A DNA stretch of 64,000 nt from Panonychus citri (Eukaryota > Arthropoda > Arachnida > Trombidiformes > Tetranychidae): positions 682,001-746,000 of the forward strand of contig NW_026515495.1 of assembly GCF_014898815.1 (NCBI RefSeq), in the 5' to 3' direction. Under the pieces are notes generated by a model that was given only the letters and a program-made list of their open reading frames with translations, had not been told where the DNA came from and made no database searches. Below, piece by piece: positions 29,101-39,788 of this stretch. A program made the translations under genes and the position numbers. Numbering within the stretch: the stretch's first letter is position 1; each line of letters opens with the position of its first letter.

Positions 29101-29968
29101 ACATGTGACTTGAAGCACCAGAATCTATAACCCATTTAAGTTCATCGTCGTCTTCATTTACCATTGTCAAAGCTTTTTCATTATTACCTTTTTGAAATTT
29201 ATTTGATTCTCTCTTAACAAATTCTGACCTTTCACCTTTCTCTTGTTTCGATTTTAAATCAGGACAATCTCTCTTATAATGTCCTTTCTTAGAACATTCG
29301 AAGCAGATAACATTTTTCTTATTTTTGTTCTTAAATGTTTTCTTCGTAAATAGAGCAGATTCGTCATTACCATTACCATCGAACTTAAGGTGTTCTTCTT
29401 CTTGAAGAAGTCGAGCCAATAGATCATCAAATTTAACTGTATCAAGAGATACTCGAATTGCTGAAACGAAATGTTTATACTCAGTTGGTAATTTACTTAA
29501 CAACTCGATAACCTTATCTCCATCACTAATAGATTCACCGATAGACGATAACTCTGACCATAATCGTTCTAACTCAGCAACAGAATCTATCAAAGGTTGA
29601 CCAGATTTAACTTTGAAATTATTCAACTTCGTTTTCAGAATAAATTTCTTTCCTAAATCTTTCCGTTCAAAAGTTTTCTCCAAAATATTCCAAACCTCCT
29701 TTGCTTTAGTCGCTTCCTTGATCAAACAAATATACTTCGATCCAATACAGCAACACAATAAACCTAAGGCTTTTTCATTTAATCGATTGAACATTTCAAC
29801 TTTTCGCTGATCACCAGTGTCTAAAGGTTCACCAATAACACTCCATAGACCTTCTCGTTTAAGATAATTCATCATTTTGAATTTCCAAATATCGAAATTT
29901 TTACCGTTAAAAATATCAAATAAGCTCTGTGAGTTATTACCCAAATTCACTTGCGTTCCTGGACCCAT
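26168..29968 (-). CDS. Gag-pol polyprotein of the copia-class element
   Basis: Single frame of 1266 aa from ATG at 29968; an upstream TTG-initiated extension would begin inside the LTR and is not used. Domain order is Gag, protease, integrase, reverse transcriptase, RNase H, which defines Ty1/copia rather than gypsy. Approximate positions: Gag to 215; CCHC knuckle CFECSKKGHYKRDC at 222-235; aspartic protease WVIDSGASSHM with catalytic Asp at 282; integrase HHCC zinc finger at 428-464 and DDE residues near D492, D555 and E591; reverse transcriptase with YVDDLL at 948; RNase H with DADFAS near 1105. There is no stop, no frameshift and no separate env. The length is somewhat shorter than Drosophila copia. 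The product would copy the element RNA in cytoplasmic particles and integrate the DNA. Confidence 0.95.
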   Translation of the reverse strand: MGPGTQVNLGNNSQSLFDIFNGKNFDIWKFKMMNYLKREGLWSVIGEPLDTGDQRKVEMFNRLNEKALGLLCCCIGSKYICLIKEATKAKEVWNILEKTFERKDLGKKFILKTKLNNFKVKSGQPLIDSVAELERLWSELSSIGESISDGDKVIELLSKLPTEYKHFVSAIRVSLDTVKFDDLLARLLQEEEHLKFDGNGNDESALFTKKTFKNKNKKNVICFECSKKGHYKRDCPDLKSKQEKGERSEFVKRESNKFQKGNNEKALTMVNEDDDELKWVIDSGASSHMCWNRKLFRDYQETPNKKVTQADGTCIDVSGVGTVELCSDFGTNFLLKNCYHVPKLSINLFSLGSAEDNGAYCSFKGGKCKIYLNFELIVTGDRLGKLYYLNVGSENDSNCALLNVEKGEKKETNIQNTNNSKKNINLWHLRYGHLNYENLIQVVKNKHVQGIEFDGEKSDICRGCLKGKMVKVKHPGRSQVKTESILDLIHSDICGPIRTLSLSGCRYFITFIDDFSNWVKVIPVKNRNEIFTEYKIYESEVTNLHNKTIKSFRSDNGQEYLSVDFANHLKEKGTKHETIVSYLHEQNGVAERMNRTIREMACSMLHQAELPIEFWAEAVVTAGYIRNRCPSKAINGLTPFEKWKGRVPIVEHLRIFGSKAFVRLPPERHSKVEPKAIETIFTGYGVGKKAYRLIKIDNHKVIYGRDVKFDEKAILFKQNDTNINDLKLVDEDENIDENFSEESDEKVFLTVNGEPETYHEAINCPDSKLWLVAIDEEMKSLLNCNTWKLVMRPKNVNIVKNKWVFRVKTNDRGDKQFKARLVAKGFTQVHGKDYHETFAPVAKFTTLRLLVSLSVKFSYKIHQLDVKTAYLNGNLEEDIFMEQPEGFIENEQMVCKLEKSLYGLKQSGRMWNNLFNSYMLELKFKRAQSDNCLYYKGEKSERIYLLVYVDDLLIFSESIETINEVKLQLKQKFKMKDLGTIKSFLGIDFEIDHQIGQIKMSQSKYIQQILERYNMIDAKPFSTPFDVSVKLTEANENEVDKNVPYSSAVGALIYLSTCTRPDISFAVGVASKFMTIYNQQHWLMVKRIYRYLKGTIDYYLSFDKNGNDLLIGYSDADFASCIIDRKSISGSAIYTFGNLISWGSKKQETVSLSTAEAEYIALHVCLKEVIWLKSLITEIGFEFDKPIIINEDNQCAIALSKDPVSQSRSKHIDVKYHFIREKVREKIIEVKYCSTENMIADILTKPLAREKFETFRNQLKIINNAN

Positions 29969-29972
29969 AACC
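29959..29972 (-). promoter_or_regulatory. Copia primer-binding site (half tRNA-iMet type)
   Basis: On the coding strand GGTTATGGGTCCAG lies immediately after the 5' LTR. It is complementary to the anticodon-stem region of initiator tRNA-Met, as in Drosophila copia, which uses a 5' half-tRNA primer. The gag ATG (29966-29968) lies inside this site. Confidence 0.75.
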
Positions 29973-30455
29973 AGTTGATAAATCAAGAGTTACACTGAAT
30001 TTATAAACTCAATTTAATTGATATAATTTTAATAGTAAAGGTAAATTTGATATGAACAAGATGAAAGATCAACGTAAAGTTAAGATTAATTCAATTTGAT
30101 TTAGATTATATATCTTATTTTAAAGATAATAAGAAAAGCAACAATTAAACGGATAATAATTTAAAATGGTTAAGCAACAAACAATTAACTAATTGTTAGA
30201 CAATTTTGATTAACTTGATTTAGTTAACAATATCCCAAAAATGATTAAATGTAATGATTATAACTAATTACTTTCTCAGAAAGTCAATGTTAAGCTTACA
30301 TAAGAAATTTACATGATGACTTTCCAAGAAAGTCAACTTGATAATCACAATGATTAGAGTTATTATCAATTGATTTGACTAAATAAGATGATCAATATTA
30401 ACTTTCCAAGAAAGTGAAGCAAAATCATTATAATCAGAATTGTCTTTTACCAATT
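29973..30455 (-). repeat. Copia LTR (5' LTR of the - strand element)
   Basis: 483 bp copy with no difference from the other LTR found on reading. In element orientation it is the promoter LTR, transcribing toward lower coordinates, away from gene B. Confidence 0.93.
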
Positions 30456-30609
30456 GCGCGAATGAAAATCAGAAATAATACAGAGATTTCTTTTAGTGCT
30501 TGCTCGATGGTCAGCTCCTCAATTGTCTAGGATATTAGCATCTTGATCTTACATTTGTAATTTCACTTTTCTCCCTTTATTTTATTGTGATTAGAATCGA
30601 ATCATTATA

Positions 30610-31781
30610 ATGGCTATTAGACTAATAATAATCTTGAAAAATTATTTCACCTCTTCTGGGCCCACGAATATTTTTTCAAAGTCAATTCTAGAAAGAGGAT
30701 TAATCTACCGACTATTACATCTAATTTTATCTTTTGGAATATTCGTTAGAGGAACAAATGGAATATACATTGTTATTCTAAGCATCTCTGTAAAGAATAT
30801 TATGAATGCTAAAATTTACCAGCTACTAACCGGCTCACTCTTTTTGTTTGTTATAGGCATTTCGTGTATTCTCTTGTTATTAAATCGAAAAAATTACCGA
30901 AAGTTTCACGATTATCAACAGAGTTTGGTTATTGATCATAAAGAGATTGCGAATATGTACATTAGTGCGGAGAAACGAAAAATGTTTTGGTTCATTCTAT
31001 CATATATCATCTCTGCAATTACACAAGATCTTACTATGAAGAAAGAATTTTTTCCGGTTCAAATTGGGAACTATCAAACGCTTTCAAAAGTTTTGCTCTA
31101 TTTGATGTTGTCAGTACCGAGATTTGGCTTCATCAATTACCTTTATTTTATAGTAGAAAACTGTATCACCTTAGAGTCCATTTTCGAGGTAATAAGTTAC
31201 CAACTTAATGGGTTGATTGCTAGTAAGTTGGAAAATCCGAGGCTTCAATATAATGCAATTAAAACAATTCGATTAACTTACCTGAAATCGATAGAAACGA
31301 TAAATATTATCGACGCAACTATGACCATAATGATACTGGCTTTCTACATATTCGCAATGTCCAATTGTTTACTCATATTTCGTATCCTGTTCTTTTATTC
31401 ACAAATGGGTCATGGAATAACATATGTTCTCGCGATTTTCATTAAACATTTGTCTTGCATTTCTATGATTACCTATTATCTTATTCGTGTTAATCGATCA
31501 GCTATTGGAGTGTTTAAAAGTGTTTATCAGCTTTCATTTGATTCGAAATCGTTAGAATACAATGATGAGGTTAGTTCAAGATTATTGATATTCTAAAATT
31601 CTCAAAATAATGCTTTCGTTTTTCTATCTAATTTCAGATAAACTTATTCTTGTTGCGAATAAATCGTCAAGATATTGGCTTATCTTTCGCTCGTTTATTT
31701 GTTATAACACCGAATTTTGTCTCATCATTAGCAACAATCTCCCTAACTCTTGGGTTAGCATTGGCAACAGCGTTCAACTAA
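30610..31781 (+). CDS. Gustatory-receptor-like chemoreceptor B
   Basis: Exons 30610-31569 and 31638-31781, 367 aa. Seven hydrophobic segments can be placed at about residues 35-55, 75-98, 122-138, 158-185, 232-258, 268-292 and, in the final exon, 338-364. Family-wide motifs seen here: FIVENCITLESIF, NPRLQYNAIK, YYLIRVNRSAIGVF, FDSKSLEYNDE, and a final exon INLFLLRINRQDIGL...FVITPNFVSSLATISL. Length, absence of a signal peptide, a C-terminal phase-0 intron and the conserved C-terminal TM7 fit the arthropod gustatory receptor (7tm_7) superfamily. These are ligand-gated cation channels in sensory neuron membranes; the ligand is unknown. Very similar to gene A, so the pair is recent. The copia element starts 154 bp upstream and separates it from its older flank. 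Confidence 0.83.
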
Positions 31782-32221
31782 TCGAAATGATATCAAGTAT
31801 TAAAATAATATTAAAAGATATCAATATAAAACTAATAGTTTGATGGCTCATGCCAACTAATCATAATATTCAATCTGATCCAAATGTTTAATCAATTGTT
31901 TATTTCATATTAAATTGAATGAACCAAATCAAATGAGTCAAAATGTTAAATATTTCTCGATATCATGCTAATTAATAACATGTTAACACGATCTTTACAT
32001 GAAACTATCATTTAAATTTCATCTTATTTCCTTCATTCGTGTCAAATATACTTGGTTGCTTAAAACCTTCATTCACTTCTACCTAATAGTTTGTAAGTTC
32101 AAAAACTTTATTATTCAATCACCTAATACGCCAAAATGAATCTATCAATTAAATCAATATTTTCCATATTTAGATAAACTATCAAAGTGACTGTTGTTTT
32201 GATTATTTCAATGATTTACTG
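31782..32221. other. Intergenic region between receptors B and C
   Basis: AT-rich; holds the 3' flank of B and the promoter side of C. The first 150 bp is similar to the 3' flank of gene A. Confidence 0.5.
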
Positions 32222-33473
32222 ATGGAAATTGTGAAAAATTTTGTTAAATCATCTGAACCTACCAATTTAATCTCAAGATCAATTCTGGGAGAAGGTTCAA
32301 TTTATCGATTACTTCATCTTGTTCTTTCCTTTGGATTATTAGTTGAAGGATCAATTGGAACTTACAAGAATATTAATCAAATCATCTCCGCATCGAACAC
32401 ATCAAAGGCCAATATTTATCAATTACTCGCATACTCGCTCTACATATTTGTTGTTGGCATATCATGTGTACTCTTATTAGTTACTCGGAAACGATACCGA
32501 CAGTTTCTTGACTGTCAAAAAGGTTTGGTTGAAGAGCATAAAGCGTTGGCTGATGAATACATTGACCGACAGAGGATCAGGTCACTTTTTGTAATTCTAC
32601 TGATTGTGATCCATGAATTTACCATAGATATTATACGAAAACCGACATATTTGAATCTTGAAATAACGAAAAGTAAAATTTTCTCAGAAGTTACAAGTGT
32701 AATAATACTCATTTTATCAAGAAGCGCTTTCATAAATAACATTTATTTTATCGTCGAAAACTGTATAATCCTGGAATCTATTTTCGTGGTAATAACTTAT
32801 CGTCTTAATCTATTAATCGGAGGGAAATTTATCCCGTCAGAAAACCCTAGGCTTCAATATAACTCGATCAAATCGATTCGTTTGAATTATCTGAAAGGTT
32901 TAGAGTCAATAACATTAATCGATGGGACCATATTCATTGTAATATTTGGTTTCTACACATTTGCAGTTGCCAATTGTTTACTCATATTTCGTACTCTTTT
33001 CTCATCAGAACAAACGATTTATGGTCTGATTTATATTCTCGCCATATTCACCAAACAAATGACTTTTGTCTCATTGATCACCTATCATCTGATTCGTGTT
33101 AATAGATCTGCAGTCGGAGTGTTCAAAGATGTTTATCTTCTTTCGTTTGATTCAAAATCTGTCGAGTACACGGACGAGGTTCGTTAAATCTTATCAGTTG
33201 TTTCAAAGATTTTGAATTAATTTATGTTAGAAGATTATGTTATGCAGGTTTAACATATGAACATTTTAAAACTATACAATTTTAAACATTATAACGTTAT
33301 AATGTTTTTTGTTTCTTTTTCCTTTCCAGATAAACTTATTCTTGTTGCGAATAAATCGTCAAGACATTGGCTTATCTTTCGCTCGTTTATTTGTTATAAC
33401 ACCGAATTTCGTCTCATCATTAGCAACAATTTCCCTAACTCTTGGATTAGCATTGGCAACAGCATTCAACTAA
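32222..33473 (+). CDS. Gustatory-receptor-like chemoreceptor C
   Basis: Exons 32222-33178 and 33330-33473, 366 aa, with an intron of 151 bp. N-terminus MEIVKNFVKSSEPTNLISRS. It is more similar to gene G (KGLE.ITLIDGT, FGFYTFAVANCLLIF, TKQM.FVSLITYHLIRVNRS) than to B. The final exon is almost identical to that of A and B, suggesting gene conversion of the terminal exon. A fragment of its N-terminal half recurs at 39112-39274. The first ATG of the frame aligns a few residues short of its paralogues' start, so a start slightly upstream cannot be excluded, although no in-frame ATG is evident. Confidence 0.82.
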
Positions 33474-34333
33474 AAAGATCTTACTCAATGTTACACTAAA
33501 TGATCCACTTAGATGAAAACTTTTGATTTCTTTCTTGTAAAAACTGTAAATATTTTACGCAAACAAACAAATTACTTTAATTAAACTCACTCATTCAAAT
33601 CAACAGCAACAACTGCTTGTGATTTTTGTGCGAAAAAAGCATCAAAGTGATTCTTGACAGGACATTACTACAAGCTTTTATGGATAATTTTTTTTGAGTA
33701 TTTAGACTTCAGACTCGAGCTGTGAGTTTAACTGATGATCAATATCCATCAAGGTCATTTGGTGGTCAGCATCAACTAATAATGAGGCTGTGATCAAGGT
33801 TATGGCAGCGATTTAGCTTCCCCTTCAGTTGTTGGGCAATTAGTTCATTTATTAATCTAAAGCCCTCAATCTCATCTCCATTGATAAGTCTACGATAGAG
33901 TGAAAAAAAGGCCCAACAAAGTTCCAAGTGCAAAATACAATTTAGCAAAAAATAATCCATCTAAATTATGTACCAAATTATCTAATTAGATTGTATTTTA
34001 TTTGAATCAATAATATATCTAAAGTTATATTGTTCGTGCTGGAAATCAATAAAGTGAATATTAATATACATAGAAAAGGGAATGAAGTAACTTTCTGATT
34101 ATTACATTGGTTCACTAAAAGTTCATCAATCAATTTCTGTTTACACAAACTGAAGAAAATATCAAAATTCATTTAGAACAAGTGACTTTTTCTTATTTCA
34201 TTATTGTATAAAATTTACATGTTGAGAATGTCTTATAAGATTGGTGGCTATTGGAAGCTTTTTTCAAGCTTGGTAACTCGAACAACAGTACTTTAAGTGT
34301 GTATGTGTATTAGGTTATTAATATTTAAGCAAA
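33474..34333. other. Intergenic region with duplicated mosaic sequence
   Basis: 33.63-34.01 kb is copied at 39.28-39.78 kb. It includes a short bestrophin-derived piece (separate entry). 34.16-34.33 kb is the upstream flank shared with the D-type fragment at 25.1 kb. No gene. Confidence 0.6.
33806..33890 (+). pseudogene. Bestrophin tail fragment, copy 1
   Basis: GATTTAGCTTCCCCTTCAG followed by TTGGGCAATTAGTTCATTT matches bestrophin exon 3 near 19505-19545. It is fused directly to AATCTAAAGCCCTCAATCTC, matching 19841-19870. The 300 bp in between are deleted, so it cannot encode a bestrophin segment. Surrounding sequence is shared with 39.6 kb. Confidence 0.75.
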
Positions 34334-35515
34334 ATGATTCGATCATCAATTGAAATTGTGAAAAAATGTCTAAAATCATCCGATCCTATGAATTTAATCT
34401 CGCACTCAATTCTAGGAAAAGGATTAATTTATCGATTAGTGCATCTTATTCTCTCACTTGGATTATTGATTAAAGGGTCAATTGGAACCTACAAAAATAT
34501 TCATCAGCTCAACTCGATTCCTAACGAATCTAAGATTGTTTATTATAAGTCACTCGCTTACGCGCTGAATGACTTAGCTGTCGGGTTATCATTCGCTATT
34601 TTAGTATTTTCTCGAAAAAATTATCAAAAGTTTCTCGACTATCAACAAAATTTGGTAAGTGAACATGAAGCGATAGCCAACGAATACATTTCCAAACAGA
34701 GGAAAATAACACTTTTGTTGATCGTTACAATTGTTATTCCTGAGCTGATATTGGATTTTACAAAGAAGTCGAAATATGCTGTGTTCTATTTTTTAGATCA
34801 AAAGATAATCGCAAATGTTTTGAGTTCTATTACACTTTTGACAACGAGAATCGCTTTGTTCAATTTCATCTTTTTCATCACTGAGAGCTGTATTTTCCTC
34901 GAGTCAATTTTCATTGTGATTGATTATCGCCTTGAAAACATGAGACTGGAAAATTTAAGATTATCATTAGATCCTAGCGCTCAGATAAATGCAATAAAAT
35001 CCATTCGTTTATCTTATCTCGACGCGATAGAAGCTGTTAATCTAATCGACAATATTATGACCATTGTTATATTGGGCTTCTACACGTTTGCAGTCGCTAA
35101 CTGTTTACTTATATTTCACATCGTATTTTGGTTCAAACAATTGGGTTACGGATTCTCTTACACATTTGCAATTCTCATTAAACAAGCAGCTTTTATCTCA
35201 TTAATTACTTATCATCTGATCCGAGTTAATCGATTGGCCATAGGAATTTTCAAAAGTGTCTATCAAAGCTCATTCAATTCGAAATCATTAGAATACACTG
35301 ATGAGGTTTGTTGAACAACCAGAAAATAATAACATTCGTAACTTTTAGGATTTTACGTTCTTTTTCAATAGGTAAAGTTATTTTTATTGCGGATAAAACA
35401 GCAAGATATCGGATTTTCTTTCGCTCGTCTATTTGTTATAACACCAAATTTCGTCACATCTTTAGCGACAATTTCTCTAACTCTTGGATTAGCTTTGGCT
35501 ACAACATTCGACTAA
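34334..35515 (+). CDS. Gustatory-receptor-like chemoreceptor D
   Basis: Exons 34334-35305 and 35372-35515, 371 aa, with a 66 bp intron. Starts MIRSSIEIVKKCLKSSDPMN. It differs from the other receptors in the loop after TM4 (LENMRLENLRLSLDPSAQIN) and has FITESCIFLESIF in place of FIVENCI. The final exon starts VKLFLLRIKQQDIGFSFARL after an AATAG acceptor and ends ATTFD, the most divergent terminal exon of the 144 bp class. Degraded copies of its ends are seen at 25115 (N-terminus) and 49460 (final exon). Confidence 0.82.
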
Positions 35516-36374
35516 TAAACACATTCAAAATCTAAAACTCATGTTGTCTTTGTTTGTTGACAGTTGTCATTGTCAACTCATCTTTGGCAATTCGCATGAT
35601 AATCAAGTGAAGTGATTTGATATCTAATCAGTTGACCATTTTAAGACTACACTAGTTAAATGAGTGGACATACTCATTATCATATCTCTGGGTTAACTCT
35701 GGCTCTCTCATTGATTATTTTCTACTTCGTGAATGATTTAAAAACTGGTTGCATACTCGAAGTTTTTGGCTGTTAAAGATCTGAACTGTAACAATAAAAA
35801 TATTAATCGTTACTCAGCATTGAATAAAAGATCTTCGTTTTAATGAAATCAACAAGTTGAACTTTTTAAACATGCATAAAATACTATTAACATACAGTCG
35901 TGAAAAATGAGTTTCGAATGATTTTTAGTCATTCGCGCAACTTAGCTACTAAAATTAATTGATAATCTTTATCATCAGTGATAAGACTTAGATGATTTAC
36001 TCATTGATTTTTCTTAAATTGATTGTTTAATCTGTTAATTTTAGTCACTACCTGCGCGAATGACTAAAACCATTCGAAACTCATTTTTCACGACTGTATA
36101 AATAATAACAGAACTCACAAAACTGACCAAAAAAACCTTCGAACAATCAAACTATTTGATTGATGTAATATTACTTAACCGATAAACCGCAAAAATCAAT
36201 CATAAATGTTTGGACATTAATCAATTTTTTCCATGCCCATAAATTATATTAACTAACTCTACTTATCATGTTTTTTGTTGTTGAGAATCAACAGCACAAT
36301 TGTCTTGGTGATCAACGGTATAATCTGACTATAATCAATTGGAATTAAGTATTAATATAATAATAATCGGAATA
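35516..36374. other. Intergenic region between receptors D and E
   Basis: Contains a 202 bp inverted-repeat element. The rest (35.57-36.37 kb) is duplicated at 50.29-50.86 kb without that element. It carries the promoter side of gene E. Confidence 0.6.
35895..36096. mobile_element. MITE family 1, copy 1 (CAGTCGTGAAAAATGAG termini)
   Basis: 202 bp with terminal inverted repeats CAGTCGTGAAAAATGAGTTT, flanked by TA on both sides (35893-35894, 36097-36098). There is no coding capacity. The duplicated flank at 50.6 kb lacks it. A second copy in inverse orientation lies at 41625. Confidence 0.85.
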
Positions 36375-37658
36375 ATGATTCTATCGCTAATTGAAATTGT
36401 GAAAAAAATTTTCGACTCCTCTCAGCCCACGAATATTATCTCAAATTCAATTCTAGAAAAAGGATTAATCTACCGATTAGTTCATCTAATTCTATCCTTT
36501 GGACTATTGGCTAGAGGAGCAATTGGAATTTACAATTGTCGTCTAATTATTTCTGTCAAGAGCTTAACCGATGCTAACATTTACCAGTCACTTTCATTTT
36601 CACTCTACATATTTGTTATCGCTCTTTCATGTTTATTTCTATTATTTACTCAAGAAAGTTATCAAAAGTTTCACAATTATCAACAAGATCTGGTTATTGA
36701 TCATAAAGAGATGGCAGATGAGTATATTCAAACAGAGAAACGAAAATCATTTTGGTTGATTCCATTATATATCATTTATGACATTATATTAGAACTTTTC
36801 AACGAGCAATACTTTAACTTTGACCTTATAGATGATCCGATTATGTCGAAAGTTTTTTACTTTCTGATTATGTTAACATCGAGACTTTGTTTCGTAAATT
36901 ACGTTTATTTTATAGTAGAAAATTGTATCATCTTGGAATCTATTTTCAAGATAATTAGTTATCGTCTTAATTCATTGGTTGAGGGAAAATTTACTTCGTT
37001 GGAAAATCCAAGGCTTCAGTACAAGGCAATTAAATCGATTCGTTTGACTTATCTAAAGTCAATAGAAGTGATAAATATAATCGACTCAACTATGACCATC
37101 GTGATTATGGGTTTCTACATATTTGCAGTATCCAATTGTTTACTCGTATTTCGAGTATTATTTTCTTACATACAAACAGGCCATGGACTAACATATATTC
37201 TCGCGATTTTCATTAAACATTTGGCTTTCATTTCCATGATTACCTATTATCTAATTCGTGTCAATCGATCAGCTGTCAGAGTATTTAAAAGTGTCTATCA
37301 CCTTTCATTCGATTCAAAGTCGGTAGAATACACTCTTGAGGTTAGTTTAATATCATAAACATTTCGACCTCAAATTTTCGAGTTTAGCTTGATCGACCAT
37401 TCATCAACAGATTCACATCTACTCACCAATAAAACTATTATACATAACATTATACTGTAATACTATAACACGAACACTAATAGATTTTACATATCCCTTT
37501 TTCTCTTCTATCAGATAAATTTATTCTTACTGCGAATAAATCAGCAAGACATTGGATTCTCTTTCGCTCGTTTAATTGTTATAACACCGAATTTTGTCTC
37601 ATCATTAGCGACAATTTCCTTAACTCTTGGATTAGCATTGGCAACAGCATTCAACTGA
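36375..37658 (+). CDS. Gustatory-receptor-like chemoreceptor E
   Basis: Exons 36375-37340 and 37515-37658, 369 aa, with a 174 bp intron. ATG at 36375 (MILSLIEIVKKIFDSSQPTN) is chosen because paralogues start at the equivalent residue; a longer frame would need a TTG start. Closest to A/B in the C-terminal half (HGLTYILAIFIKHLAFISMITYYLIRV). It has Arg in place of Gly in NRSAVRVF. The final exon ends ATAFN and TGA. It served as reference for the inverted pseudogene at 50.9-52.5 kb. Confidence 0.83.
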
Positions 37659-38231
37659 TCATTATATTCACCCCTCATCTTAAATTCACTTGTAACTTGA
37701 ACATCTCCAATGTTCAGCTCAATATTAGATCTCAGCTTTCCAATTAGAAATCTGAACTCTCAATGGCCCGGATGATTTAAAATTTCAGGATTATATTGAT
37801 AACAATACAGTTTCCATGAAGGTTGGATCAAAAAGGCTCAAACTTTTGCCCCATGAGTTATAAACAAATTTTGTTCATCAATATTGTTAGAGTCGAACAG
37901 AAATTTATCATGATGACAACAATTAATTGAATATCTTTTTTTTATTTCGATAAAAGTTCAGAATGGTTGATTGCTAATTGGCTAAATGTTCATCATTCTA
38001 AATGTTCATGGAATAACTAATTTACTAGACCTTTTTGTATTTCAACTTTTGTCCAGAATTATTGATTGCTGATTGAACTATTGTTAATAACAATAATGTA
38101 ATTTTACTTTCAATTCATATTTAAATGATTGATTGTCTAAATAACCTTTATCTAAACCGTTATTCATTAATAAATTTGCGCATTTAAATATAATCATATC
38201 GAATTTATTTAGTTCGTATAATTAAGTCATG
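37659..38231. other. Intergenic region between receptor E and pseudogene F
   Basis: The sequence resembles 45.46-45.91 kb, the upstream flank of gene G, over most of its length. It is therefore a duplicated receptor flank without a gene of its own. Confidence 0.55.
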
Positions 38232-38519
38232 ATGGTTCTATCGCTGATTCAAATTGTGAAAAATTATATCAAAGCTTCTGAGCCTACCAATTTAATCTCA
38301 GAGTCAATTCTGAGAAAAGGTCTAGTCTACCAATTCATCTCGTTCTTTCATTCGGATTATTAATTGAAGGAACGATAGGAACTTACAAGAATATTAATCA
38401 ACTAATCTTTGCAAAAAATATAAATAATATATCCATAGATCTGTAGTTGGAGTATTCAACGACGTTTATCTTCTTTCGTTCGCTTCAAAATCTGTCGAGT
38501 ACACGGGCGAGGTGGCTTA
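38232..38519 (+). pseudogene. Gustatory-receptor-like pseudogene F (G type, internal deletion)
   Basis: Starts MVLSLIQIVKNYIKASEPTN, almost as gene G. It loses 4 bp at CTACCAATTC|ATCTCG, which shifts the frame into an early stop. After about 38430 it jumps directly to the end of exon 1 (AGATCTGTAGTTGGAGTATTC to TACACGGGCGAGG), deleting about 690 bp. The splice donor is changed to GTGGCT. Confidence 0.85.
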
Positions 38520-39111
38520 AATCTTATAATTTATTTCAAAGATTTTAATTTATGTTAGAAGATAAAGTTCAGCTCAATATAAAATCTCATCGTTTCAATC
38601 AGAAATTTTCAACTGTCAATAGCCATGAGGACGTGATACTAATGTTTACCAGTAAATCTTAATTATTGTTGTGTTTGTAGTTAAAATAACCACAAATTGA
38701 CTTTGATTTGCTTCATAAATGTGTTGATGTAATTTAGCTTATCTTAAATGTATTTGTTTTCATTATTAATCAAAAAATTAAATATTTCAAAATCTGCTGG
38801 TATTGAAGTTATATTTCTCAGGTTATGGGTTCAGGTGAAAATTAATTGCAGGACAGTTTTATAAAATTCAAGATATATAGTTGCAAGAAAAGATAATTTT
38901 ATTAAAGGGTGTAGCACTTAACAAGTTAAAAATCGGGAGGTGTAAGAAAAGGTTAATCTTACCTGAATTTGATGAATATGAAGATGATTAGATAATGAAG
39001 ATGATTAGAAGATGAAGATGTAAACAATAACAATTAGCACATTTTTTTAGCTATGAGTGAATTAATCAAATATCGTACAAAAATTGTCTCAACTTATTTC
39101 ATGTATTATCA
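38520..39111. other. Intergenic region with recurrent receptor 3' flank
   Basis: 38.56-38.77 kb is a partial copy of the flank also found at 47.14-47.35 and 57.38-57.58 kb. The remainder is AT-rich with no gene. Confidence 0.55.
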
Positions 39112-39274
39112 ACAATTTATCGATTACTTCATCTTGTTCTTTCCTTTGGATTATTAGTTGAAGGATCAATTGGAACTTACAAGAATATTAATCAAATCAT
39201 CTCCGCATCTCCGCATCGAACACATCAAAGGCCAATATTTATCAATTACTCGCATACTCGCTCTACATATTTGT
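39112..39274 (+). pseudogene. Fragment of receptor C exon 1
   Basis: Matches gene C about 32297-32450 (TTATCGATTACTTCATCTTG to CTCTACATATTTGT) with an internal duplication of CTCCGCAT. It has neither start nor end and is joined directly to sequence homologous to 33.63 kb. Confidence 0.8.
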
Positions 39275-39317
39275 GCAAAAAAAAAGCATCGAAGTGATTC
39301 TCGACAGGACATTTCTA

Positions 39318-39452
39318 AAGGGTGTAACGGATAAACCGTTGTGAATAGGAGGAGCTTCTTCTTACTTTCTTGTCTTTCTATTGTCACTTGTTTACCTGGT
39401 CAAGGCAAGAATAAGCTTCTCCTATTCACAACACTTTATCCGTTACACTCTT
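39318..39452. mobile_element. MITE family 2 (AAGGGTGTAACGG termini)
   Basis: 135 bp with about 40 bp terminal inverted repeats, AAGGGTGTAACGGATAAAcc on the left and AAGAGTGTAACGGATAAAgt on the right when read inward. TA is duplicated at 39316-39317 and 39453-39454. The sister segment at about 33669 has the empty site (ATTACTACAAGC). Confidence 0.82.
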
Positions 39453-39587
39453 TACAAGCTTTCATGGATAATTTTTTTTTGAGTATTCAGACTCGAGCTG
39501 TGAGAGTTTAACCGATGATCAATATCCATCAAGGTCATTTGGTGGTCAACATCAACTAGTAATGAGGCTGTTGACAAGGCTATCACA

Positions 39588-39670
39588 GCGATTTAGCTGC
39601 CCCTTCAGTTGCTGGGCAATTAGTTCATTTATTAATCTAAAGCCCTCAATCTCATCTTCATTGATAAGTC
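39588..39670 (+). pseudogene. Bestrophin tail fragment, copy 2
   Basis: Same two fused pieces of bestrophin exon 3 as at 33806, with the same internal deletion. The fusion therefore predates duplication of the surrounding segment. Confidence 0.75.
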
Positions 39671-39788
39671 TACGATAAAGTGAAAAAAAGGTTTAAAAGA
39701 ATTCCGAGTGCAAAATACAATTTAGCAAAAAATAATCCATCTAAATTATGTTACAAATTATCTAATTAGATTGTATTTTATTTGGGTA

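Larger units (their letters stand above)
25678..30455 (-). mobile_element. Complete Ty1/copia-class LTR retrotransposon
   Basis: A 4778 bp element on the - strand. It is bounded by two 483 bp LTRs and a 5 bp target duplication GCGCG (25673-25677 and 30456-30460). The primer-binding site directly abuts one LTR and a purine-rich tract GAGTGGGAG (26161-26169, - strand) abuts the other. One uninterrupted gag-pol frame fills the interior. The LTRs appear identical along their whole length, so insertion is recent and the element may still be active. It landed 154 bp upstream of the start codon of receptor gene B, in the opposite orientation. Confidence 0.93.
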
